Position numbers and translations under genes: made by a program. Below are positions 51,505 to 60,049 of a stretch of DNA of 64,000 bases, one piece after another (the stretch's first letter is position 1; every line of letters begins with the position of its first letter). The stretch lies in the NCBI GenBank assembly GCA_964448675.1, contig CAYUZU010000007.1, positions 1 through 64,000 on the forward strand. The letters run 5' to 3'. This stretch comes from CAYUZU01 sp964448675. GTDB lineage: Bacteria > Planctomycetota > Phycisphaerae > UBA1845 > Fen-1342. Under the pieces are notes generated by a model. It was given only the letters and a program-made list of their open reading frames with translations, searched no databases and was not told the origin of the DNA.

Positions 51505-51665
51505 CTACTGTTTCGTATGCTGGCAGACTCTTCAAGCGACAGGTCGCAGGTAAGTGTCGCTTCTACAAGACATTCCGTTTGTCGCTCTCACGATCCACCG
51601 TGGCGGTCATCCGGGGAGTGTACGCCCATTCCACCGCCACAATCGTCTTTCTCGCGAGAAAGAAC

Positions 51666-53540
51666 ATGGGAACTTCCACCGCTGAAAAGGCCGATCACCC
51701 TTCCGCCAGCCGCGTTGAGGAACGCTTCCAGGCTGCCGTACGCTTCGCCGGCGACTCCGGCGATGGCATGCAGCTCGTCGGCGGGCAGTTCACCGCCACC
51801 TCGGCCGTCTTCGGCAACGACGTGGCCACTTTCCCCGACTATCCCGCCGAAATCCGCGCGCCCATGGGCACGCTCGCCGGCGTGTCGGGGTTTCAGATCA
51901 ATTTCAGCAGCCGGCACATTCACACGCCCGGCGACCGGGTGGATGCCCTCGTGGCGATGAATCCGGCCGCGCTGAAGGTCAACCTGCTCGATCTCAACGA
52001 AGGTGGCGTGCTGATCGTCAACTCCGATGAGTTCACGGAGGCGAACCTGAAGCGTGCCAACTACGAGGCCAATCCGCTCGACGGGAACGACCTCGCTCGC
52101 TACCAGGTCTACAAGATCCCGATCACCAACCAGACGCTCGAGGCGGTCAAGGAGACCGGCCTCGGGCCGCGCGATGCCGGCCGCTGCAAGAACTTCTACG
52201 CGTTGGGGCTGCTGTACTGGCTGTTCGATCGCCCGGTCGAGACCACGCGCAGCTGGATCAGCAGCAAGTTCGCCAAGGTGCCGGCGGTGGCCCGCGCCAA
52301 CATCCTCGCGCTGGAGGCGGGCTACGCGCTGGGCGAAACCACCGACCTGTTCAGCATCCGCTACCGCGTCAAGCCCGCCCGGCTGCGGCCCGGTTTGTAT
52401 CGCAGCCTTACGGGCAACCAGGCGACGGCGCTCGGCCTGATCGCCGCGGCCCAGGTGGCGGGCAAGCCGCTGTTCTACGGGTCCTACCCGATCACGCCGG
52501 CCAGCGAGATCCTGCACGAGCTTTCGCTGCACAAGAACTTCGATGTCCGCGTGTTCCAGGCCGAGGACGAGATTGCCGCGATGGCCTCGGTTGTGGGCGC
52601 CGCGTTCGCCGGCGCGATCGCGACGACGGGCACCAGCGGCCCGGGCATGGCGCTCAAGCAGGAGGCCATCGGCCTGGGCGTGATGACCGAACTGCCCATG
52701 GTGATCGTCAACGTGCAGCGTGGCGGGCCCAGCACTGGCCTGCCCACCAAGACCGAGCAGGCCGACCTGTGGCAGACGGTCGTCGGCCGCAACGGCGAGT
52801 GTCCGCTGCCGGTCCTCGCGGCCCAATCGCCGGCGGATTGCTTCTGGGCGGCGGTCGAGGCGACGCGCATCGCAGTCAAGTACATGACGCCCGTGGTGCT
52901 GCTCACCGACGGCTACCTGGCCAACGGGTCCGAGCCCTGGCGCATTCCCGACCTGAAGGAGCTGCCGCGGATCACGGTCCGCCACCCGGACGATCCCAAG
53001 AACTTCCACACCTACAGCCGGGACGAGCACGGTGCCCGGCCGTGGGCCATCCCCGGCACGCCCGGGCTGGAACACCGTATCGGCGGGCTGGAGAAAGCCG
53101 AGACGACCGGCAACGTGTGTTACGTGCCGGAGAACCACCAGCGCATGACCGAACTCCGGGCGGAGAAGGTTGCCAACGTCGTGCACGAGATTCCCGAGCA
53201 GGACGTGTTCGGCGAAGAGACCGGCGAGCTGCTCGTGGTGTCGTGGGGCGGCACGTTCGGCGCCGTGCGGACCGCGGTGGAGGTGGCCCGCGAGGACGGC
53301 AAGGACGTGTCGCACGCGCACGTCCGCTGGCTGATGCCGCTGCCGGTCAATCTCGAAGCCGTGCTCAAGCGTTACAAGAGGATCCTGGTCTGCGAGCTGA
53401 ACATGGGGCAGCTCCAGGGTTGGCTGCAGGCCAACTACCGCGTCGAGACGATCGGCCTGCACAAGGTCCAGGGTCGTCCGTTCCGCGTCAGTGAAGTGCT
53501 CAACAAGATCGACCAAGTGCTCGGAGGCGACGCAAAGTGA
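51666..53540 (+). CDS. korA: 2-oxoglutarate:ferredoxin oxidoreductase, fused gamma/alpha subunit (KorA)
   Basis: A 624-residue subunit of a 2-oxoacid:ferredoxin oxidoreductase. The N-terminal gamma domain has AAVRFAGDSGDGMQLVGGQF; the alpha domain begins at about 235 with SLTGNQATALGLIAAAQVAG and has YPITPASEILHELSL, FQAEDEIAAMASVVGAAFAG, and TTGTSGPGMALKQEAIGL. This gamma-alpha fusion is the usual form of bacterial KorA. Reversible acyl-CoA formation coupled to ferredoxin fits a reductive or low-potential TCA step. korB overlaps the stop. ATG 51666 fits the family start; the ribosome-binding site is weak (GAAAG). Confidence 0.92.
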   Translation: MGTSTAEKADHPSASRVEERFQAAVRFAGDSGDGMQLVGGQFTATSAVFGNDVATFPDYPAEIRAPMGTLAGVSGFQINFSSRHIHTPGDRVDALVAMNPAALKVNLLDLNEGGVLIVNSDEFTEANLKRANYEANPLDGNDLARYQVYKIPITNQTLEAVKETGLGPRDAGRCKNFYALGLLYWLFDRPVETTRSWISSKFAKVPAVARANILALEAGYALGETTDLFSIRYRVKPARLRPGLYRSLTGNQATALGLIAAAQVAGKPLFYGSYPITPASEILHELSLHKNFDVRVFQAEDEIAAMASVVGAAFAGAIATTGTSGPGMALKQEAIGLGVMTELPMVIVNVQRGGPSTGLPTKTEQADLWQTVVGRNGECPLPVLAAQSPADCFWAAVEATRIAVKYMTPVVLLTDGYLANGSEPWRIPDLKELPRITVRHPDDPKNFHTYSRDEHGARPWAIPGTPGLEHRIGGLEKAETTGNVCYVPENHQRMTELRAEKVANVVHEIPEQDVFGEETGELLVVSWGGTFGAVRTAVEVAREDGKDVSHAHVRWLMPLPVNLEAVLKRYKRILVCELNMGQLQGWLQANYRVETIGLHKVQGRPFRVSEVLNKIDQVLGGDAK

Positions 53541-54610
53541 CCGCATCCGCCAAAACACCCGGCCCGACCGTCAAGGACTTCAAGACCGACCAGCAGATCA
53601 AGTGGTGTCCCGGCTGCGGCGACCACTCGGCGCTGGTCCAGATGCAGAAGGTGCTGGTCTCGCTCGGCGTGAAGCGTGAGCAGATCGTCGTCGTCTCCGG
53701 CATCGGCTGCTCCAGCCGCTTCCCGTATTACATGAACACCTACGGGTTCCACGGCATCCACGGCCGCGCGCCGGCCATCGCCACGGGCGTCAAGTGCGCC
53801 AACCCCGACCTCGATGTCTGGGTGGTCACGGGCGACGGCGACGCGCTGAGCATCGGCGGCAACCACATTCTGCATGCCATTCGCCGCAATGTCGGGCTCA
53901 AGATCGTGCTGCTCAACAACCGCATCTACGGCCTGACCAAGGGGCAGTACTCGCCCACCAGCGAATTCGGCATGCGCACCAAGTCGTCGCCGATGGGGAC
54001 GATCGACTACCCGATCCACCCGATCTCGGTCGCGATCGGTGCCGAGATCACTTTCGTCGCCCGTTCGATCGACAGCGACATTCAGCACCTGCAGTACGTG
54101 CTGCGCCGCGCGGCGACGCACCGCGGCACGTCCTTCGTCGAGGTGTATCAGAACTGCCAGGTCTACAACCGCAACGCATACGAATACCTGACCGACCGCC
54201 GCCAGAAGGACGATCACGTGCTCTATCTCGAGCATGCCAAACCCCTGATCTACGGCCGCGACAAGACCAAGGGGATCCGCCTGGTCGGCGACCGGCCGCA
54301 GGCGGTGGAACTCACCTCGATGTCGATGGATGACCTGATCATCCACGACGAAAAGGCGGACTGTCCGGCGATGGCCTATCGCCTGGCGCGCATGTACAAC
54401 CCCGAGTTCCCGGAGCCGGTCGGCGTCTTCCGCGCCGTCGAGAAACCCGCGTACGAAGAGTTGCTCATGGAGCAGATCGCCATGGCGCGCGAGAAGAGCG
54501 GCCACGGCCGGCTCGAGAAGCTCTTCCGCGCCGGCGACACCTGGGAAGTGCGCGACCAGTCTGGTGCGAGTGCTGGCGGCGACGGCAACGGCCAGGATGG
54601 CGGGGCATAA
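53537..54610 (+). CDS. korB: 2-oxoglutarate:ferredoxin oxidoreductase, beta subunit (KorB)
   Basis: The 357-residue thiamine-diphosphate subunit. Cys motifs for the Fe-S cluster are KWCPGCGDHSAL and SGIGCSSRFPYY. The TPP motif is VVTGDGDALSIGGNHILHAI, with LLNNRIYGLTKGQYSPTS. The start is GTG overlapping the korA stop (GTGA), so translation is coupled. The Ala/Gly-rich C-terminal tail is not conserved. No ferredoxin-type delta subunit is encoded nearby. Confidence 0.93.
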   Translation: MTASAKTPGPTVKDFKTDQQIKWCPGCGDHSALVQMQKVLVSLGVKREQIVVVSGIGCSSRFPYYMNTYGFHGIHGRAPAIATGVKCANPDLDVWVVTGDGDALSIGGNHILHAIRRNVGLKIVLLNNRIYGLTKGQYSPTSEFGMRTKSSPMGTIDYPIHPISVAIGAEITFVARSIDSDIQHLQYVLRRAATHRGTSFVEVYQNCQVYNRNAYEYLTDRRQKDDHVLYLEHAKPLIYGRDKTKGIRLVGDRPQAVELTSMSMDDLIIHDEKADCPAMAYRLARMYNPEFPEPVGVFRAVEKPAYEELLMEQIAMAREKSGHGRLEKLFRAGDTWEVRDQSGASAGGDGNGQDGGA

Positions 54611-54650
54611 CGCGTCCGGCGCCCTCCGGCACGACCACGATTGATGACGC

Positions 54651-54675
54651 GCCGCGCGTTCGCAACACGCGCGGC
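54651..54675. terminator. Hairpin between korB and trpA
   Basis: A perfect 9-bp GC stem (54651-54659 with 54667-54675) and a 7-base loop between convergent genes. No T-run. Confidence 0.5.
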
Positions 54676-54697
54676 TGGTCTCCGCCTCCCCGCGCCG

Positions 54698-55501
54698 TTA
54701 CAGCACCGCCGTCAGCTCGTCGACGAAGGCCAGCACGGTGTCGACGATCTCGTCCGGCGGTGCGTCACGGTCGAGGGCTTCGGTGATGCGCCGGACAATC
54801 GCGCTGCCGACGATCGCTCCGTCCGCGACGTCGCAGACGGTACGAACGTGCTCGGGTCGCGAGATCCCGAAGCCGACGCAGATCGGCTTGCCGGTCGCTT
54901 CGCGCAGCTCCTGGACGTGGGCGGCGAGATCGGGGGGCAGTTGCGAGCGCTCGCCAGTCACGCCTGCAAGGGATTGATAGTAGATGAACGGCTCGGACAG
55001 TTCCGCAATCCGGCGGCGGCGCTCGGGCGAGGTCGTCGGGGCGACCATCATCACCAGCGGGCAGTCACGCTCGCGCCCGATGCGGGCGAGATCTTCGGCC
55101 TCTTCAAAGGACAGGTCGGGGACGATCATGCCGTCGAGGCCCGCCGCGCGGATCATGTCGACGAAGGCCGCCGGGTCGCGGCGATACACGATCGAGTAGC
55201 TCACCATCGCCAGTAGCGGGACGCGGATGTCGTCGCGTGCGTCGCGGATCGCAGCGAGCAGTGCGTCGAGCCTGAAACCATGGTCCAGGGCCCGCGAGAA
55301 CGAGGCCTGGATGACCGGGCCGTCGGCGATCGGGTCGGAGAAGGGAATCCCGACTTCCACGCAGGCGCAACGCTGCGGGTCGAGCTGCCGCAGGATGTCG
55401 ACGGTGACGGCCGGGTCGGGATAGCCGCCGGTGACATAGGGCAGCAGCGCCCTGCGTTGGGCGCGACGGAGCGATTCGAAAGCAGCGGTGAGTCGGTTCA
55501 T
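54698..55501 (-). CDS. trpA: Tryptophan synthase alpha subunit
   Basis: TrpA, 267 residues, cleaves indole-3-glycerol phosphate to indole for TrpB. Family motifs: LLPYVTGGYPDP, CVEVGIPFSDPIADGPVIQ with catalytic Glu and Asp, FIYYQSLAGVTGERS, and CVGFGISRPEHVRTV. It lies downstream of trpE on the same strand, separated by 113 bases with a hairpin. trpB is not adjacent, which is unusual, and must lie elsewhere. Confidence 0.95.
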   Translation of the reverse strand: MNRLTAAFESLRRAQRRALLPYVTGGYPDPAVTVDILRQLDPQRCACVEVGIPFSDPIADGPVIQASFSRALDHGFRLDALLAAIRDARDDIRVPLLAMVSYSIVYRRDPAAFVDMIRAAGLDGMIVPDLSFEEAEDLARIGRERDCPLVMMVAPTTSPERRRRIAELSEPFIYYQSLAGVTGERSQLPPDLAAHVQELREATGKPICVGFGISRPEHVRTVCDVADGAIVGSAIVRRITEALDRDAPPDEIVDTVLAFVDELTAVL

Positions 55502-55539
55502 GGGGGCGTCGTCAGTCTTCAGTCATCAATTGTCAGGAG

Positions 55540-55556
55540 GGCGGGTCTCACCCGCC
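55540..55556 (-). other. Hairpin in the trpE-trpA gap
   Basis: A perfect 7-bp stem with a 3-base loop (GGCGGGT-GAG-ACCCGCC on the minus strand). It is followed by CTCCTGAC rather than a T-run, so a processing or mRNA-stability element is as likely as a terminator. Confidence 0.4.
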
Positions 55557-55614
55557 GGATGTAGTCTCTCTTCCCTTCGTCGCGCCGTCGCTGCCGCCTC
55601 GATCCGGTTCGCCT

Positions 55615-57141
55615 TCACGACCCAAACCGGTCTTCCGCCACCCGAATGGCGCTGAGCAGGCTCTGCGCCTTGTTGATCGTTTCCTGGTACTCCTTCTCCG
55701 GGACCGAGTCGGCCACCACGCCCGCGCCGACCTGCACGTACGCGCGAAAGCGCCCGTCCCCCGTCGGCTGCGCCACCAGCGTCCGCAGCGCGATACATGT
55801 GTCCATATTGCCGGCGAAATCCACGTAGCCAACGGCGCCGGCATACGGCCCGCGGCGGGTCGGCTCGCACTCGTCGATGATCTCCATCGCGCGGACCTTG
55901 GGCGCCCCGGTCACCGTGCCGACCGGCAGCGTCGCCCGCAGGGCATCGAAACACGTCCTGCCCGCTGCCAATTCCCCCGTGACTGTGCTGGAAATGTGCA
56001 TCACGTGGCTGTAGTACTCGATGCTCATCACGTCGCTGAGCTGCACGGTGTTGGGCTTGGCGACCCGGCCCACGTCGTTCCGCCCCAGATCGACCAGCAT
56101 CACGTGCTCGGCCCGCTCTTTCGGGTCGGCCAGCAGCTCCTCGCGCAACCGACGGTCCTCGTCCTCGTTCATGCCGCGACGGCGCGTGCCCGCCAGCGGG
56201 CGATTGGTGACCAGGCCGTCCTCGACGCGGCACATGACCTCGGGGCTGGCGCCGACCAGCACGACCTGCGGACTCTTGAGATAGAACATGAACGGCGACG
56301 GGTTGATCACGCGCAGCGCGCGATAGATGTTCAACGGGTCGGCGCTGGTCTCAACCAGCAGCCGCTGCGACGGAACCACCTGGAAGATGTCGCCGGCGCG
56401 AATGTACTCCTTGCAGCGGTCGACCACCCGCTCGAAATCCGCCTGGACGAAATTGCTCGCGTAGCGCTCGGTCGCCGGCGCCGGCATTGCGATCTGCACC
56501 GGCTCGAGCCCGGAGGGCCGCGACAGCCGGCGGATGATGTCGTCGATCTGACCGACGGCGCGGTCGTACGCCGCCCGGCGCGCCCCATGGTCGCTGCTGT
56601 GCGGCACGTTGACGTGCGACACGACCATGACGATCTTGTGGACGTGGTCGAAGACCACCATCGTCTCGTAGATGTCGAACAGCAGGTCGGGCAGGCCACG
56701 GTCGTCGGCCGGTGCGTTGGGCAGTCGCTCGTAGTAGCGCACCGCATCGTACGACGCGTAACCGACCGCCCCGCCGAGGAAATTGGGAAGACCCGGCAGG
56801 CTCGGCACGCGGTAGTGACGCAGGGTCTCTTCGAGCAACGCCAGCGGATCGTCGGTCTGCTGCTCGTTGTGCTGGCCGGTGGTGTGTTCGGTCCAGCGGG
56901 CCCGCTGGCGCGTCGTCTCGAAGGTGCGGGCCGGGTCGGCCCCGATGAAGGAGTAGCGGGCCACGTTCTCGCCCCCGACCACCGATTCCAGCAGGAAAGC
57001 CCGCGGGCTGTCCACCTGCAGGCGGGCGAAGGCGCTCAGCGGCGTCATGTCGTCGCAGATCACCGTCGCCACCAGCGGCACGCTCGTGTAGCGCCCGGCC
57101 AGCTCCTCGAACTGCTCGAATGTCGGGTTGATCGTTTCCAT
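55615..57141 (-). CDS. trpE: Anthranilate synthase component I
   Basis: TrpE, 508 residues, converts chorismate to anthranilate with TrpG glutamine amidotransferase. The tryptophan feedback pocket is present (FLLESVVGGENVARYSFIG). Catalytic-domain motifs include FQVVPSQRL, PLAGTRRRGMNEDEDRRL, MLVDLGRNDVGRVA, PVGTVTGAPKVRAMEIIDE and the closing VQVGAGVVADSVPEKEYQE. No trpG is adjacent. A TAGACT box six bases before the ATG (extended TGCTAGACT) implies a leaderless message, so a classical trp leader attenuator is not expected here. Confidence 0.95.
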   Translation of the reverse strand: METINPTFEQFEELAGRYTSVPLVATVICDDMTPLSAFARLQVDSPRAFLLESVVGGENVARYSFIGADPARTFETTRQRARWTEHTTGQHNEQQTDDPLALLEETLRHYRVPSLPGLPNFLGGAVGYASYDAVRYYERLPNAPADDRGLPDLLFDIYETMVVFDHVHKIVMVVSHVNVPHSSDHGARRAAYDRAVGQIDDIIRRLSRPSGLEPVQIAMPAPATERYASNFVQADFERVVDRCKEYIRAGDIFQVVPSQRLLVETSADPLNIYRALRVINPSPFMFYLKSPQVVLVGASPEVMCRVEDGLVTNRPLAGTRRRGMNEDEDRRLREELLADPKERAEHVMLVDLGRNDVGRVAKPNTVQLSDVMSIEYYSHVMHISSTVTGELAAGRTCFDALRATLPVGTVTGAPKVRAMEIIDECEPTRRGPYAGAVGYVDFAGNMDTCIALRTLVAQPTGDGRFRAYVQVGAGVVADSVPEKEYQETINKAQSLLSAIRVAEDRFGS

Positions 57142-57147
57142 GGCGAG

Positions 57148-57156
57148 AGTCTAGCA
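57148..57156 (-). promoter_or_regulatory. Extended -10 of trpE, probably leaderless
   Basis: TGCTAGACT on the minus strand; the hexamer ends six bases before ATG 57141. Confidence 0.5.
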
Positions 57157-57207
57157 AGTTTGAATCGGCCGGGCGACCGGGCCGGCGACGTTCAGGCGGC
57201 CGTGCCC

Positions 57208-58260
57208 CTACGCCTCGCTCGCCGACGCCCCGGCCAGCGCCCGCAACTGCTGCAGCTGGTCACGCGTCCCCAGTGCGACCGCGATGTCGCCCGCAGCCAT
57301 GATCGTCTCCGGTGGGGGCGCCACGAGCATCTTGCCCGTCCGCTGGCGGATCGCGACCAGCATCGCGCCGGTCTTTTCGCGGACAGCGGCCGAGCCGATT
57401 GCCGTCTCGGCCAGGGGCGAGTCGATCGCGATCCTGACCTCTTCCAGCCACAGCTCCAGGTCGCGGTCGTGCATGACGAATTCGAGGAACTCCACCACAT
57501 TCGGCCGCAGGGCCATCTGCGCCATGCGACGCCCGCCCAGCCCGTAGGGCCACAGCACGCGGTTGGCCCCCGCCGCCATCAGCTTGGACGTGTTGCGCTC
57601 GTCGACCACGCGCGCCACGATGAAGAGCTTCTCGTTCAGGCCGCGGGCCGTCAGCACGACCATGAGGTTCCCGGCATCATCGGCCACGCACGCCACCAGC
57701 GCCCGGGCCCGCTCGATGCCGGCCTTCTTGAGCACCTCGTCGTCACCGGCGTCACCAGGAAGCACCAGAAAGCCATCGTCGGTGGCGGACTGGAGCGCGT
57801 CTTCGTCGTCATCGATGATCACCAGCGGGCAGTTCTGCCGCTTGAAGTCGCGGGCCACCGCCAGTCCCATCCGGCCATAGCCGCACAGGATGCAATGATC
57901 GGTCAGTTGCGCGATTTGTTTTTCCATTCTCCGCTGACTCCAGTAGCCGTGCATTTCGCCGGCGATGACGTAGTTGGCCAGGGACGTCGCGAGATACATG
58001 AATGACCCGACGCCGAGGAGGATGAGAACGATGGTAAACCAGCGCCCGGCCGGCCCGAGGTCGTGCACTTCCTTCAGGCCGACGGTGGAGACGGTAATGA
58101 CCGCCATGTAGAGTGCATCGAGGAAGGTCCATTCCTCGCTGCCGCCCGTCCGCCCATGCTCGATCACGTAGTAGCCGACCGCCCCCAGCACCGTGATGAT
58201 GACGAAGACCGCCATTGCACGCCCGAGTTGCAGGCGAATGTCTGCCGGTCTTTCGACCAT
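57208..58260 (-). CDS. Two-TM ion channel with TrkA-N/RCK regulator, altered selectivity filter
   Basis: A 350-residue MthK-like channel subunit. TM1 (AVFVIITVLGAVGYYVIEHG), a pore loop and TM2 (WFTIVLILLGVGSFMYLATS) precede a Rossmann RCK domain (ILCGYGRMGLAVARDF, LPGDAGDDEVLKKAGI) and a TrkA-C domain from about 265. The filter reads STVGLKEVHD where K+ channels have TVGYG, so the second Gly is Lys and selectivity is uncertain. GGAG five bases before ATG 58260 sets the start. It stands upstream of trpE on the same strand with no evident link. Confidence 0.85.
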   Translation of the reverse strand: MVERPADIRLQLGRAMAVFVIITVLGAVGYYVIEHGRTGGSEEWTFLDALYMAVITVSTVGLKEVHDLGPAGRWFTIVLILLGVGSFMYLATSLANYVIAGEMHGYWSQRRMEKQIAQLTDHCILCGYGRMGLAVARDFKRQNCPLVIIDDDEDALQSATDDGFLVLPGDAGDDEVLKKAGIERARALVACVADDAGNLMVVLTARGLNEKLFIVARVVDERNTSKLMAAGANRVLWPYGLGGRRMAQMALRPNVVEFLEFVMHDRDLELWLEEVRIAIDSPLAETAIGSAAVREKTGAMLVAIRQRTGKMLVAPPPETIMAAGDIAVALGTRDQLQQLRALAGASASEA

Positions 58261-58425
58261 GATGACTCCAAGCGGCGCGGCGGCCAGGCGATGGGCCGCG
58301 CTCGGTAGGTGCTCGTCACGCAGCAAGGCGCGCCGGTGGTTCGTGACGCGCCGGCGGGGGTGTTTTCCGAGAATTGCGCCGCGCTGTCAACCGGGCGGTG
58401 CGGCGGCGTGGTCTGTTGGACGGCG

Positions 58426-59313
58426 CTACAGCAGCGCGGTGCTGAAGTAGCGCTCGGCACGGTCGGGCAGTACGGTCGCGATGTTGCCCTTGATCCGCTT
58501 GGCGAGCTGGCGGGCGGCCCACACGTTGGCCCCGGACGAGATACCCACCAGCAGGCCGTTGTCGGCGCCTAGCTGGCGCGTGGTGGCGATGGCGTCCTCG
58601 TCCGTGACCTCGATCACGTCATCGACCATTGACACGTCGAGCACGCCGGGAACAAACCCGTCGCCGATGCCCTGAATCTGGTGCAGGCCGGGTTCGTGAC
58701 CCAGCAGGGCCGAGACGTTCTTGGGCTCGACAGCGATGAGCTTCACATCGAGGCGGTGCTCCTTGAGGAAGCGCCCGACCCCCTGCAGGGTGCCGCCACT
58801 GCCGACGCCGGCAACGAAGCAGTCGATTTCGCCGCTCATCTGGCGCCAGAGTTCGTGGGCGGTCTCCTCGTAGTGGACGCGCGGGTTGTCGGGATTCTCG
58901 AACTGGTCGGGCATGAAGGAGTGGGGTGTCTCGGCGGCCAGTGCGCGCGCCTTGCGCACCGCGCCCGGGATGCTCTCCTGGTCGGGGGTGAGGATGAGCT
59001 CGGCGCCGAGCGCGCGGATCAGTTTCTTGCGCTCTTCGCTCATGCCCTCGGGCATGACGATCTGCACCCGGTAGCCCTTGAGACGGCCGACCAGCGCGAG
59101 GCCGATGCCCGTGTTGCCGGAGGTCGGCTCGATGATGACCGAGTCCGGCCTGAGCCGTCCGTCGCGCTCCGCGCCTTCCAGCATGGACAGGGCCACCCGG
59201 TCCTTGACGCTTCCACCGGGGTTGAGGAACTCGGCCTTGCCGAAGACCTTTTCGCCGTTGAGCTTGAGCAGCGGCGTGTTACCAATCAGGTCGAGGATGT
59301 TGTTGGTCAGCAT
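58426..59313 (-). CDS. cysK: Cysteine synthase (O-acetylserine sulfhydrylase)
   Basis: A 295-residue PLP enzyme making cysteine from O-acetylserine and sulfide. PLP lysine in AEFLNPGGSVKDRVALSM; substrate loop IEPTSGNTGIGLAL; phosphate loop GVGSGGTLQGVGRFL; LIAVEPKNVSAL. It is slightly shorter than typical CysK (about 310), with a trimmed N-terminus. GGAGGG lies upstream of the ATG. CysM or cystathionine beta-synthase relatives are less likely because no CBS or haem region is present. Confidence 0.9.
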   Translation of the reverse strand: MLTNNILDLIGNTPLLKLNGEKVFGKAEFLNPGGSVKDRVALSMLEGAERDGRLRPDSVIIEPTSGNTGIGLALVGRLKGYRVQIVMPEGMSEERKKLIRALGAELILTPDQESIPGAVRKARALAAETPHSFMPDQFENPDNPRVHYEETAHELWRQMSGEIDCFVAGVGSGGTLQGVGRFLKEHRLDVKLIAVEPKNVSALLGHEPGLHQIQGIGDGFVPGVLDVSMVDDVIEVTDEDAIATTRQLGADNGLLVGISSGANVWAARQLAKRIKGNIATVLPDRAERYFSTALL

Positions 59314-60049
59314 GGTGGCGGCTTCCCTCCTGCCGTACGCCCGGCCAGATCAGCGGCCGTGCCTCCGGTGCCATGATACCCGTCCGGTGGCCGATTCCAA
59401 CGTCGAATTCCCGCCGGCGCCGCGACGGACCTTCCGGCGAGGGTCCGGGAATAGGCCCCGCCGCCCGCGCCAGGGACGCCCGGTAACATGCGGCCGCAAA
59501 ACCGCTCACTTTGCTTTTGCTTCGGGCGGTCACTTGGGGCACGCTAGACTTGGATGGTGTGCCGCGTTCTTGCATGGCGCCGCCAGAACCGTTGACTTCG
59601 GTGCGGACTGGTGTTGCGTTGCCGGCCGCAAGTATCGGAACCGCGCGGGTTTTCACTGCGCGGCGCCTCGGCCGGATACGCCGCGCCGCGGCCAGGCGAC
59701 TACACGCGACTCGCGTCGCGCGCCACGCGGCCATCGTGAATGGTAGAGGGAGCGAAACGCTCCGTCCGATAGATTGCGGTTCTTTGCGGCGGTTTCGGGC
59801 CGTGGACCGGCTCGGGTGCCGCATCCGAGGAACTGCACGCGCGCTTCTCCGCCGGGACAACACGACAGCAACGCGCCGCGCCTGCCCGTCGGCGGGCGTG
59901 CGTCGGCGTACGTCCGTTTTGTAAGTGTTTTTATTGAAAACGGTTTGTGGAAAACCGGATCGTGATTGTCCTAGCATCCCGCGAGTGAGCAAGGGAGCAG
60001 CTGTGGCCCGACGTGGAGGCGCACAGTGGTAGAACGGAAGGAGAGAGTA
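59314..60049. other. Long intergenic region
   Basis: 736 bases with no gene I can support; short frames here look like chance in GC-rich DNA. An AT-richer patch at about 59922-59965 holds a 6-bp hairpin (59941-59957, CGGTTT/AAACCG), and a TAGCAT box at 59972-59977 may be the -10 of the lipoprotein gene at 60050. Confidence 0.45.

Larger units (their letters stand above)
51348..51665. other. Divergent promoter region between aminotransferase and korA
   Basis: 318 bases without a credible gene. It holds promoter candidates in both directions at 51395-51423 and 51476-51504 and gives korA a leader of about 155 bases in which I see no known riboswitch. Confidence 0.55.
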
